Positions 1 to 10,963 of a DNA stretch of 64,000 nt are shown piece by piece. A program made the translations under genes and the position numbers. Numbering within the stretch: position 1 is the first letter of the stretch; each line of letters starts with the position of its first letter. A model generated the notes under the pieces. It was not told where the DNA came from. It ran no database searches and saw nothing but the letters and a program-made list of their open reading frames with translations. Origin of the DNA: Naganishia liquefaciens (taxonomy: Eukaryota > Basidiomycota > Tremellomycetes > Filobasidiales > Filobasidiaceae); assembly GCA_013423385.1 (NCBI GenBank), contig BLZA01000030.1, forward strand, positions 1,009,168 to 1,073,167. The letters run 5' to 3'.

Positions 1-2797
1 TGCAGATCGCTCTCGGTCAAGATAATTCCAATGTCTCTCATCCCGCCAATATCCGACTTACCGGTAGCGAATCAGCTATGCCTGCGCGCTTCAAAGAAGA
101 CGAACCCGATGAGATGCTACTCGACCCGAACGACGAAGACTCGGCCATACCGTCCGGAGCCTTGTTAGCCAAGGCACAGCAAGAGTATGATGTCAAGGAA
201 GAGGATCCGCCGATTGAGGACCCTCTGAATGTTCTTGTGGATGAAGAAGAAGCAGATCTCATTATGGAGGTCGCGCCGGAAGAGTTGGAAGCGGAGGAAG
301 ATTTGCTGGAAGAGGAAGTGATGCCGTTCCACTTCGCCAACTTTACGCTCCTGAAATCAAAGCCGCTGACCGAAGCTTCGCGGCGGCAACTCATGATTAG
401 CGCTATCGAAAGGATCTACACTGGGGGTCAACATGTTGAACAAAACTATACTGCCGATTCGCAGCCATTCATTGGCACGGATAACGAAGAGTCGAGTCTG
501 CCAGCAGGCTCCGCCGTCACAACGAAGGACGTATACGTCCTGTTGCTTGCTCGACTTAGCAGCCGGGGCCTTGAAAGGGCTTCGGAGACCGATGAGCCAG
601 ATCAACGGGACGGGCAAGACCGGATTCGTCAATCCATATGCGATTTCGTTCTAGCGGATTTTACCAATCGGTAAAGCTGCATTAGAGGGAGTTGTGGGTT
701 CCATTTGCTGATCTTGCTTGCTTCCTCATCCTGCAGCATGAAACTGGCATCGGTTTGGCTCAACGAAGAGTGGTTCAATAGTAAAATGCTAGGTGTTGTT
801 GCCGATTCCAGCGTGAGTAACGCCGCTGCTCATTCGCGATCGTCCGATTTCCTAACACAGTCATAGTCACCCTACGATACATGGCTTGCAAAAGTTTTGG
901 CTGCTACCGCAAAAAGTGTCGGCAACGACGACAACACCTTGGTCGAATTTTTGCTGGATCTGCCCGAATTGACTCCAAATGTTCTACAAGGCATCCGGCG
1001 CATATCCGAAAACGTTGATACGTGAGTTCCCATAATGCCTCGACGCGGAAAAATCCTGATACTTTCATAGTGCCATGGCAGGTGTGACGACCTTACGAGA
1101 CATTATCAACCTACGGCCGCCTGTCAGGGATATTGCATTGCAGATATTGTTAGATTTGACAAGCCATCCAGGTACTTCTTATCCCGCCCTTCAGCTCATG
1201 GCATGCCTTGCTCATCTCCAAGCTCCTCAGAGCGGAAAATTCGAGTTTTCGCTATCAATACTGTCAAGCGTTGGGTGCCAGTGTCTTCGAACATTAGTCC
1301 TATCGTCACCAACTATGCGCTTCAGATGGTGAGGCGGCTCAGACAGTCTACGCAAATCGAAGCCGTCAAATCAAATGATGAAGAGGTTGAAGAAGGCGAG
1401 GAGGAGGAGGAGACGGTAGAGTCCACCTATGTTCCAGCAAGATTGGAGTTACCACTCTCCGAGGGCGTCATCCAGCAACACGTAGAACTCCTTCTGGCAC
1501 TGAGTGTGCGGAATGCTGATCTTCTAGAGACGTGAGTAGCTTACCAGCTACTTCTATCTGAGAAGACTTACAATGTCGCCTCGCATAGCATCTTCTCTGT
1601 TTATCAACGGCTGGATCCCACCATTCAGGACTCCCTCAACACTATTCTCACACCACTCATTCGATCCCTCGGCCCGAATCATGCCAAGTTATTGGCGCTG
1701 CTGCGTCACTTCCCCCCGGGCGCGGAAAAACTTGCCCTGAGAATCATGACTATCCTAACTCCTGAGGGCAACACATCACCAGGCTTGGTCGCCACTATAA
1801 AGGGACTGCTTTCTGAAAGACAGCTAGACCCTCGCTTTACAATCCCGATAGCTGGAGAAATGGACAAGGTCAGTCTATGCGTGTCCACAAAAGGATATGG
1901 CGCTCATCTCTGCGACAGGCGGAACTGCACCGTTACCTGCCACGCATGGTCTCAATATTATGCGGCAAGACCCCAGAGCGGGACACGATCAAACAGGTCT
2001 TCCGCAAGATCATCTTCGTTCCTGATCGTCGTTTACTATCTACAAATGAGGTCCGCCAGAACATGCAAGATCAGATGTTGGCAGCGGATCTTCTCGTTCT
2101 GCTCCATCAGGAGCAGGCGGCTATCGGTCTACAGGCCGCAATAGAAGGTACGCTTGTCTTGCGCCATCGGTCTGAGTTCTTCAAGCTAACAAGATGATTG
2201 AAGCCATCGACATATGTTTCAGTATGACGGACATTTTCCCGTCGGAGGTGTTTGCGGTAGTAATGCAGCGGATCATCGACAGCACAAGTCTTCCTCTGCT
2301 CTTCATGCGAACGGTAAGTATCCCAAAGAGTTAATACGTGATCATGCTGAATACGGGACGAAAATCAGGTTTTGCGGGCAGTCACGATGTACAGGTCTTT
2401 GGTTGGCTACGTATCGACCACTCTGCTTTCTCGTCTGATTACGAAAAAGGTCTGGACGAACCCGCAACTTTGGGTAGGATTTATGAGATGTGCAAAGACC
2501 ATTGCTCCGGCCAGCTTTTCCGCCCTTATGCAATTGCCCCGGGAGCAGCTCAAGGAGATCCTGGACAAACAGCCTGAGATCAAACCCGGCTTATGGCAAT
2601 ACGTGCTGGCTAAAAACGGTCAGGTAAAGGCGCAGACATATGCAGATGTGAGTTACAATCTTGCCATTGCGGTCTTCGTTCTCATTGTAGTCATTTATTT
2701 CAAAATACAGCTTTTCGGGACCGCTACGTCCGCAACAAATTCAGCATCGAACGGACAAGGCAATCAGGCTCCTCAGGCCATACCGTCTTTCTCATAG
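1..2797 (+). CDS. PTA1: Symplekin/Pta1, mRNA 3'-end processing scaffold (5' partial)
   Basis: The reading frame is open from the left edge, so the N-terminus lies outside the window. Symplekin is the scaffold of the cleavage and polyadenylation factor in the nucleus. The visible part starts with an acidic linker (about 78-340), followed by helical repeat exons. The C-terminal exons (about 1690-2640) carry the family's conserved block, for example FAVVMQRIIDSTSLPLLFMRT and, further on, VWTNPQLWVGFMRCAKTIAP and LPREQLKEIL. At least eight short GT-AG introns separate the exons. The last one (2648-2710, 63 nt) is a multiple of three and open, so retaining it would add 21 residues without a stop. 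The protein ends with a short Ser/Gln tail. Its stop lies only about 50 bp from the stop of the convergent Ras gene. Family assignment is firm from the C-terminal domain; individual upstream introns are less certain. Confidence 0.85.
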
Positions 2798-2848
2798 CAA
2801 TATAAGTAGCAAATGTTTCATTTGCCATCGGGTTGTATTTCGGCCAAT

Positions 2849-3998
2849 TTACAATATTGCGCAGCCAAGCGTTGACCGATACATCCTGCTCGATCTTGAC
2901 CTGTTGCGCAAAGGTGAACCGAAAACTAAGCCCTCGGGGTGTGTAGGTCCTGGCGTCACTGGCGACTGTGACATCCTCTGTGACAAATTTCTGTGACAAA
3001 ATCACTTAGTCGGACGGATGGTTGGCGGAGGGAGTCACTCATATCAGTGTATACCACACGTCGCGCACATTGACGAAAGGCCAGATCGATGTTTAATCCA
3101 GTCTTTGCAGAGGTCTCCACGAAGGGACAACCGAATCTCTTCGCAAGCGCTCTGGCCTCCATTGACGAGACCTGTCTTCTGCCTTTCAGATCGCATTTGT
3201 TCGCTACGATGACGCATGGGATTCCGGGATTGTCATGCTCCCGCGCTCGACTGATCTCCTCGTGCAATCTCGTCAACTCATCGAAAGTCTCCCTGGCCGC
3301 GACAGAGAAGATGAACAGGAAACCATCTCCCGACCGATACCACTGCTGTCTCAAAGCACTGGTACCCGGTAGGGCAGAACATCTTTCAGCTGAAGGCCCG
3401 AAGGAGGGAAAAATTACTTGAAAGGCTTCCTCACCTGTATTCCTCCTGTCCAGCTGTATCTAGAATATTTATCTTGACCTGGTCGCCGTTCAGATTCAGC
3501 TGCTTACTGTATAGGTGGGAGTGTTGCGCTCTCAGCCGATCACTTTGGTCAAGGATCTCTTTACCGGTGTTGACGAACCTGAAGCTATCTTCAATCGTAG
3601 GGTCGTATCTGAATGTGCATCGAAGTGAGCACGAGGTTGCCTTGCTTATCACGTAGACCATCTCCTGTCTGCAGTACTTACTCTTCCAAGAATTTGTCGG
3701 TGCAAAACCTCACCGTTACAGCACTTTTTCCGACTCCTGGAACAGCGAGTTCAGCAGAGTTTGGAGTGTATGGGATCACTCAGTCAGTGACATCGCTTGC
3801 GAGTCCCCGGTCCCTCATGACTCACCTCCAATACCGATCGTGACTAGCTGGACTTGTTTCTGCAGAGCTTGAGTCTGAAAGCTGTCAAGACGAGCCTGCT
3901 CAAATCAGGAGAAGCACATTTTCGTCAGCCATCAGCACTGAGGAAAGTGAAAAAGTGCATCTGTGACCTCTTACCTGCTTGTAGATCTGTTTCTGCAT
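2849..3998 (-). CDS. Ras-type small GTPase with C-terminal CAIL prenylation box
   Basis: Five exons give a Ras-superfamily GTPase. The G1 loop is GIGGVGKS, the effector loop YDPTIEDSF, G3 DTAGQEEY, G4 NKCD and G5 ETSAK. The start at 3998 gives an N-terminal extension of about 20 residues (MQKQIYKQ, then ARLDSFQTQ) before the core. The last exon, entered at the third of several closely spaced CACAG sites, is rich in Ser/Arg and ends CAIL then TAA at 2849. This is a CAAX box whose final Leu predicts geranylgeranylation rather than farnesylation. An apparent insertion after the effector loop is an intron (GT...ACAG): removing it restores DSFSKQLNLNG. Gln at the position equivalent to Ras Q61 favours Ras over Rsr1/Rap. 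Such proteins act at the membrane in polarity or cAMP/MAPK signalling; which paralogue this is cannot be said. Confidence 0.88.
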
Positions 3999-4001
3999 AG
4001 T

Positions 4002-4894
4002 ACAATGTCCTGTACCCTGTGTTGAGGCGATATTCGAGAATGTTGCTCGAGGCAATTGACGCTCAGGACGGCGGAGCCTCTGGCTGATTACCCAGATTGC
4101 TGGAATTGAGTGTGGGATTCATTGACGATACCAGAAAGATGTTCCTGGCATGCGAAGACACGTTCAAGATAACCCAGCTTTGCAGCGTCGCTCGCCGCTT
4201 TGCTTGCTTTATGTAGTTCAGGCTTGACTGAGTAGTGTTGCAGTGCCAAGGGTTTAGTGGTTCTGCGTCAATCAGGGAACGCCTTTCAATTGGCTATCTT
4301 TCCAATAAAGTCCTAAGGGGATGGCTGAAGTGCACCTTTACGGAGCAGGAGTAATCAGGATAGATACTTGGCCTTCCACACGTGGGACACAATTATCGGT
4401 AAAAGGGTGCCAATCGTCCTTTGCAGTGACTGTTCGCTAACAGCTTCGCCTACCTTTAAATTACTCCTTTGGCGCCAATCATGGTATGAAGCGAGCGCCA
4501 AGCACCTTAGAAACGAGAACTCAGTTCTGCTCCATATTTTTCGTACTGGAACGGGGTACTAAATGAAATCCGGCTGGCAATATCTGTCTTCGAATTAAGA
4601 CTGATGGCGACTCGGTCGCAAGCAAAGCCGAATGTCTGAGACAAGCCGATCGCCGTTCCGAAAATGTTTGTGTTTCAGCAGAGTGCGCTGTGATGGTCGG
4701 TTTGCCGGCTTGCATTCAACATCGGCTCGTGTTGCAGTGAAACAATCAGGCCAGCTCAATTCGCCCGTATCTCCATCCCTGCGGAATCGCATTATCGCTG
4801 GAACCCCATAGGGCAACCATTTCCCGGAGCTGAGCACGGGATGCATTTGCGCAACTACACATAGCGGGTATAGCATATCAAACAGGCAGCCATC
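4002..4894. other. Intergenic, divergent Ras / RPC17 promoters
   Basis: About 0.9 kb between two divergently transcribed genes. Only short open frames on both strands, none resembling a known family or having plausible splice structure. I see no repeat or RNA gene; it presumably holds both promoters. Confidence 0.5.
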
Positions 4895-5753
4895 ATGAAT
4901 GTAAGTATACTGCAGTTCCTGTCCAGCTAGAAGCTCAAAATACTATGATCGCAGGTGGTGAAAGCCCGAGCAGCGCTGCTCTCGGACTATGAGGTGCTGT
5001 TGCAGTTTCAAAGCCAGCATGAGGACAACAAGAAGATCACTGAAGCCATTGCGGAGCAGAAGGCTGCTATCAAAGCAAAGCAGGATGGAGACTGGAGGGC
5101 TATGAAGCGATACGACTCCTTGAGACCCGAAAGGAAGCAAGAGCAGAACAATTTGGCAATCAGAGGGGTCACAGACGATCTCCTGTTCGCAACCGAGCAG
5201 GCAAGTGGTCCCTAGAACATTGCGTCTCCTCTCTCGACACGCATGCTTATTCCAATATAAAAGGTCAACGCATACCTGTCTGGTCCACTCAGCCATGCAA
5301 AGCAGCAAAATCCGCACGGCATCCAAAAGTTACTTCAAGGTCTCCCACAATTCAAGTTGACGAAAGCGGAAGAATTACAGATCATCAACCTTGCTCCCAA
5401 AAAAATAATAGAACTATACCTAGTAAGTCCTCTGATCTCGGCGTATGACCTTCTCTGACCTCTTCTTGAAGATTATAGATGAATGTGACGAACGTCTAAA
5501 CGACGACCAACAACAAGAGCTGCTCGATCTCGTACAGCAGACTCTTGACTTGACACCGACAGAGGATATGACGATGATTGAGGACCACGAGGAGATTGAG
5601 GCAGAATACGACGCCATCAATGATGAGGAACATCAGATGCACTGGGACGAGCAAGGCGGAGATATGGAAGCGGAGGAAGAATTTTACGCCGAGAGCAAAT
5701 GGGGCGGAGGAGCCGGGATTGAAGATGAAGGTGATGGTGCGATCGACGAGTAG
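4895..5753 (+). CDS. RPC17: RNA polymerase III subunit Rpc9/Rpc17 (CRCP family)
   Basis: Four exons encode a protein of about 200 residues. The first coding exon is only ATG AAT; after a GT-AG intron the protein continues VVKARAALLSDYEVLLQF. The third exon has the HRDC-like core (VNAYLSGPLSHAKQQNPHGI, then KLTKAEELQIINLAP). The fourth continues IIDECDERLNDDQQQELLDL and ends in an acidic tail of about 60 residues. Rpc17 pairs with Rpc25 in the stalk of RNA polymerase III and helps recruit TFIIIB to tRNA and 5S genes. Intron 2 (5201-5263) has a GC donor; the frame needs it, because reading on meets a stop at once. The core matches human CRCP in order of motifs. The Gly/Glu-rich tail is longer than in the human protein. 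Confidence 0.88.
5201..5263 (+). other. GC-AG intron in RPC17
   Basis: The exon ends GAGCAG and the intron starts GCAAGT, which is the usual consensus for a GC donor (strong CAG plus AAGT context). It ends AAAAG and is 63 nt long. Joining the exons gives EQ-VNAYLSG, which agrees with the RPC9 family. Confidence 0.8.
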
Positions 5754-6237
5754 CATTCATTGTTATCGCTAGATACAGGGTCTGGCCATCTTTGGGAATA
5801 TGGGATTCTTCAAAGCTCTCAAAAGCCTTTTCAATGTGATTTGCGCTAGGCGGTTGTTCGAGCGCTCGAAATTCCGTCACGTTGGCCAATAAACTCGCTT
5901 TCGTTCGAATACATGCAGTCGCGACCAAGTGCGTATCCTACACGCGTCGACGTCAAGCAGGTGTTGTACGTTGACGACTATCACTTGCAACCATATCACC
6001 AACTCCTCCCTTGAACTACCTCGCTATTCAGATCAAGAAAGCGCGACATGACGAGCGAAAGCTGTCGACCAAGCGCAGAACTATGACGTATCGTCCGATC
6101 ACCCGATTGGCACCTCTCTTTCGTGTCTGTGCACCTCGATCAACTCTCCTAGCTCTCTGTCTGCACATACAAGTGTTTCTTCTGAATCCGTAAAAGCTAG
6201 GAACCTAAGAATCTCGAACAGTTTCATTCCAGCAGAC
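5754..6237. other. Intergenic RPC17 to HBS1
   Basis: About 480 bp. A minus-strand open frame (about 5617-5928) overlaps the RPC17 tail antisense and has no family resemblance. The rest is likely the RPC17 3' end and the HBS1 promoter and leader. Confidence 0.5.
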
Positions 6238-9200
6238 ATGTCCAGGCACAGATTCGTAAAGAACATCGACATCGACGGTGAGCTCATGCTTCGCGAAATG
6301 ATCAAAGCCGCCCAAATTGATGCCAACGCAATCCCTCAGAGGAAATGGCCGAAGACTCCGAAGAAGAAGGAATGTCCGAAGAAGATGCAGGTGGGTCTTG
6401 CTCAAGGCTTCACGCGCGGATCAAGGCCGATGACCATTTGGCTCGTCAGCTGCGCTTGCCCTGTCCTTCAGTGTCGCAAAGCCCCTGTTGGCAGATCTTC
6501 AGCCGCCGATACCGGACGACAGTATTCGGGAGTCCTTATGGCATTACTTCTTTGACGTGGAAAAGGCGGTCTCATATTTGCGGAAAGAGAGGCAGAAAGG
6601 TTAGTGATTTTCCGCTTGCGAGGTGTTTTTTGTCGTCCACTGGGTAGAAGGGTTATGTGCGCGCATAGACGGGGGAGCAAGCATGACAAGCAATTGGCTG
6701 TGCTCGTAGGCAGGAGACATGATAAGGCAGTACAGGAGCGCAGCGCTTAAATCCAAAGGTGAGAATACTTTCTCCCTTTTCTCAGGTGACTCCATTGAAA
6801 TACCGGAGCATCCATCTTGTACCCCACCCCCTAGCCAAGTCTGTATCTGAAATTGACATGTAGACTCTGCTTATAGGGATCGTCTCTCCGTCGAAGCCAG
6901 ATGGTCCGCGAGAAAAGTCAACGTCGATTGACCCGGCTTCGGAGCCTCGCTCTCTGAGCGCTTTGCAACGCCTGGCAGCCAGCAGGAAAGCCGAACACGA
7001 GAAGGCCAAAGCGCAGCAGCAGCAGCAGATGCCGGAGGAGTCCCGTCCGACCGTGCCCCCGCCGCAAGTTGATGCTCCGGCCAAGCCTTTGTCAAAGCTC
7101 GCCCAGCTCGCTGCCCAGCGCAAAGCTGCTAGGGCAGCGAGCGGTACGTCAAAAGTCATTTCTGGGCCACCCAACAGCAGCAGCCCTGTACCAGCGAAGG
7201 CAGCACAGGGAGAGCCAGGCGGGAAACCAGTCTCAAAGCTGGCACAACGTATAGCGGCAGCAAAAGCAGCCAAGGAACAAGCGGAAGCGGACAATGTAAA
7301 AATGTCTGCCATGCATGGCTCCGGGACAACCCAATCTTCAGGTTCGCACCCGCCAATCGCTGACTCACGCGATATGGACGTCGATTCCGAGGAGCAGGTA
7401 TCTCCGCTATTCACGTTTCCTTCTCAACTTGAACGTGATCTTCCTGGAAAACATAAAAGTGTACCGACAAGCGTCTTCTTCTCGTCATCTACTGAAACGG
7501 GACCGTCGGAATTCTTCACCTTGCTTACGACTACGCCAAGGATATGTCGCGCGTTGCCTGGAGACCCTCAGCAGGAAGCTTTGGCCAAGAGACGACGGCG
7601 ATCAGAACCGGGTAGAGATCCGTTCGATGAACTGGATCCCGATGAGGCTGTGATGAAAGCAAGAGAGGGCACGCGCCTTGCGCCGGGAGCAGTGAAGCGA
7701 ACGTGATAGATTGCAGCATCTCGCCGTCAGCATTCACGCACGTACGGCTGCTGAGATGGAGCGGGGCGGAGAGCCTGGGTTTAGTGTATCTAGACGAGAT
7801 ATTGACTCATTGCATCGTTCTCTTTTTTGCTGCTCTGCCTACAATCGATGATTGTACCGTCAGCCGCCGCCAAGACAACCAAAGCGAAAACAGACTCAGC
7901 GCAAGCGAAAGGGCAGAATCCAACTGTGAAGGGCAAATCAAAGCCGGGCACACCAAAGCCGAAAAGCGAAGGAAGTCAAACACCTCCGAATGCTGCTTCT
8001 AAAGCATCGGGACTCGCGCAAGATCTTTCCATGCTTGGTTTAGAGGAGGATCGCGTGAAGAGGGATGACTCGCCTGTCCCGGCGATGAGCATGAAACAAG
8101 CCGAATTGATTGAAAAGATACAAAAGGAGGAAGCATCGCAGGAGAAGAAGGGCGTCAGCCTGGTTGTGGTCGGTATGTGACTTCGCCTTCCTCCGCCTTG
8201 CGCTCGCTAAATACCAAATCGGTAACAGGACACGTCGATGCTGGAAAGTCTACGCTTATGGGGCGAATGCTATATGAACTAGGGGAGTTGTCCGAAAAAG
8301 AGAAGATAGCCAATGAACGTGGAAGTCAGAAGGTGGGCAAGTCGAGCTTTGCAATGGCGTGGGGATTGGATGCCTTGGGCGATGAGAGAGATAGGTAATG
8401 GTGTCGTCCTTGAAGCCGATCGTCCCGCTGATCTATTACGTCTTCCTACAGAGGTGTAACGATAGACATCGCTACCAGCCATTTCGACACTGCCAATCGC
8501 GCCTTCACTTTACTGGACGCTCCAGGACACCAGGACTTTATACCCAATATGATTTCCGGGGCGTCACAGGCCGATCTCGCGCTGTTGGTGGTCGATGCCA
8601 GTCCCGGAGAGTTCGAAGCAGGGTTCGACAGAGGTGGTCAAACCAGAGAACATGCTTTGCTTGTCCGCGCCCTAGGAGTGCGGGAGCTCATTGTCGGAGT
8701 CAACAAGATGGATGTTGTGAGTGATGAGCGGGCGATACCGGGGATGGGCATTCATCTATCGATATCTATAGGTTGACTGGTCGCAAGACCGCTTCGAAGA
8801 CATCCAAGATTCTATGCGACCATTCCTTCAGGCCGCCGGTTTCGCACCGGAAAAGACGACTTTTGTCCCAGTTGCTGCCATGGCCGGTGTTAATCTCGCC
8901 AATGGCGACAACGCGCGGCTGAGGGCTTGGTACACTGGACCGACTTTGGTAGACGTCTTGGGTAGGCAACCTTTTTTTATAGTCTCGCTTGAGCTGAAAT
9001 CCTCTTGAAGACAAGGTCGAAGTTCCCGCTCGACCGCTGGAATTGCCTCTGCGATACCCGATTTCCAACGTGTTCAAGGGTCAATCCGCGGTTTCAGCCG
9101 GTGTTGGAGTTTCGGGCCGGCTTTGTAGCGGCGTGGTACAGGTTGGAGAGAGACTTCGCGTCGTACCGGGCGACGAGACGGCGGTGGTGAGGAGTAGGTC

Positions 9201-9914
9201 TCGCATTTCTGTGCCGGTGATCGCTTGCTCAATCAACGTTTTCAGCCATCGAACGGGATGAGGAAACCGTGCCATATGCCTCTGCCGGACAAAACGTAAA
9301 TCTATACCTTGCCGGTATTGATCCTATCCATCTCAGCATTGGCTCGGTACTTTGTCCGCTGAGCGACCTCGTACCGCTTGCAACAAGATTCACTGCACAG
9401 ATCCTTGTCTTTGATATCGCTTTCCCACTCATTGCCGGAGTACCTGTGAGCATGAGCTCTTTGATGAACACAATGAATGATACTGATATGATAGCAAGCT
9501 CGAATTGTTCCACCATTCCAACAATGTGCCAGCCACCTTGAGCAAGCTGATTAGCGTCATCAGCAAAGGCACGACCGGGTCAAAGCAAAATCCACGGTGA
9601 GCATCCCCACTTTGCTGCGTAACAACTCAGGCTCATGCGTATTCATCAATGCGATAGAGTGCTCCAGAAAGGAGTCCACGCAGAAGTCGAGATTTCTCTG
9701 CGCGCCCCGACTCAATCTACAAGTACTCGAGCACCTGTGATTCCGCTCGAGCCCGCTCACGTCAACAAGGAGATGGGCAGAATCCTGCTTCGGCGAGGTG
9801 GAGAGACAGTCGCCGCTGGTGAGTCGCCGACGTGTCTGGTCTCGAGCGGCGTCGTGCTGATCATAGAGTTGTCTTTAATGGTAATTAGGGGTTGTGACCT
9901 CGATTTCAGCGTAG
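6238..9914 (+). CDS. HBS1: HBS1-type translational GTPase (ribosome rescue)
   Basis: Hbs1 with Dom34/Pelota splits stalled ribosomes in no-go and non-stop decay. The start [13 protein letters not shown] is typical of the family. An acidic patch follows, then the small helical N domain ([20 protein letters not shown], about 6520-6595). A long Ala/Lys/Ser-rich linker (about 6890-8160) holds two related motifs, [16 protein letters not shown] and [16 protein letters not shown]. The eEF1A-like GTPase has G1 [10 protein letters not shown]3 DAPGH and G4 NKMD. Beta-barrel domains II and III end in [20 protein letters not shown] and a stop at 9912-9914. Around 14 short introns are needed. The junction near 7600-7870, between the [10 protein letters not shown] block and the AAAKTTKAK block, could not be closed in frame with one clear GT donor, so splicing there may be alternative. 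Length about 900 residues, longer than yeast Hbs1 because of the linker. Confidence 0.9.
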
Positions 9915-10963
9915 GATCGACGCCCTGAGGCAGGTAGTGCCGGTAGAGAAAAGCTGGAGGTTTGCCCCAGATGCTCTCAACTTTATGAGGCAGAAAGGCA
10001 TAAAGGGGAACGTGTGTACGCAAGCCGATCCGCAGTCTTATCCGATGAATCACTTCGGAAGATTGTCGAAGTCTGGAACCTGCTATTCAATTCACGTCAG
10101 CATTTCCCTAGCCATGGTATTTCGTGACGTGTTCCGCTTAGATTCATCTATATACATTTTGGCATTTGTCGGGCCGGAAGCTGGAAGTTTCTCTGTATTA
10201 TCTTGGGGTAGTTGGCGCGCAGGATTGACCTTGCTGCTTGTTGCGCTTACTACTTTTGAGGTGGTCCTATTGAGTTACATCTATCCAATCACATGTTTGG
10301 GATGACGGATGAGCGAAGTCTGTGAGCATAGCTACATACATGACCTAGACACCGGAAATCTATTCGTTGAAAACACCGGCCCGTTAGCTCCATCTTGCAC
10401 CTGCCCTTGCTTCCGGCGGAGTCAGGAATGTGAGGATGGTAAGCTGGGTTGTTGCAGTCCCACGCGTACAATCAGCTGTATGGCCCATGAGTATGTATGA
10501 GAATGGGGTTGAGGCACCAGAACAGAGACCAGTCGTCAGCAATCGCGATCTCATCGCAGAAGGACAGCAATTCAGGAGCCCAATCGCGCTGGATGTTTGG
10601 ATAGCATATTTACGCCAAGCTGACATCTATTTCGGGGCAGGTAGCTGATCAGGCACCGCACGTTACACGCGACTCTGGTCTGTCACGCGGGGAAAGGCCA
10701 AGCCGGCTCGCGGAAGAAGCGCACGGACTCTTTCTTTGGAGCGTCCGGAGTGTTGTGATTCTGGCGGCTGTGTCACGCTCCGTGTTAGCGGCCAGCAGGC
10801 GACTGCTCGGACATGGTATAACATCTACGGGAACAGCCCGTCTTAATGAACTGTTGCAAATAAGCTTCTTCAAAGCGTCCCACTTGTAACCTATAATACC
10901 GGCGCCTCTCCCATATCTCCCTTCACACCGCACACAAAGTCACCCTTCATACACCTCACCACC
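9915..10963. other. Intergenic HBS1 to glycoprotein gene
   Basis: About 1 kb without a recognisable gene. Open frames at 9937-10305 (+) and 10384-10626 (-) lack family resemblance and good starts. The last 50 bp before the next ATG are CA-rich, like a fungal leader. Confidence 0.5.

Noticed and set aside
3520-3600. Apparent insertion in the Ras switch I region (FRFVNTGKEILDQ...)
   Set aside because: It is bounded by GT and ACAG, and removing it restores a normal Ras sequence (DSFSKQLNLNG), so it is an intron.
6782-7414. Minus-strand open frame of 210 codons across the HBS1 linker
   Set aside because: Antisense image of the Ala/Lys/Gln-rich linker; Cys/Ser/Ala-rich and without a domain.
9937-10305. 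Plus-strand open frame after HBS1 with a hydrophobic end
   Set aside because: No ATG start, no family resemblance, and HBS1 already ends with its usual C-terminus upstream.
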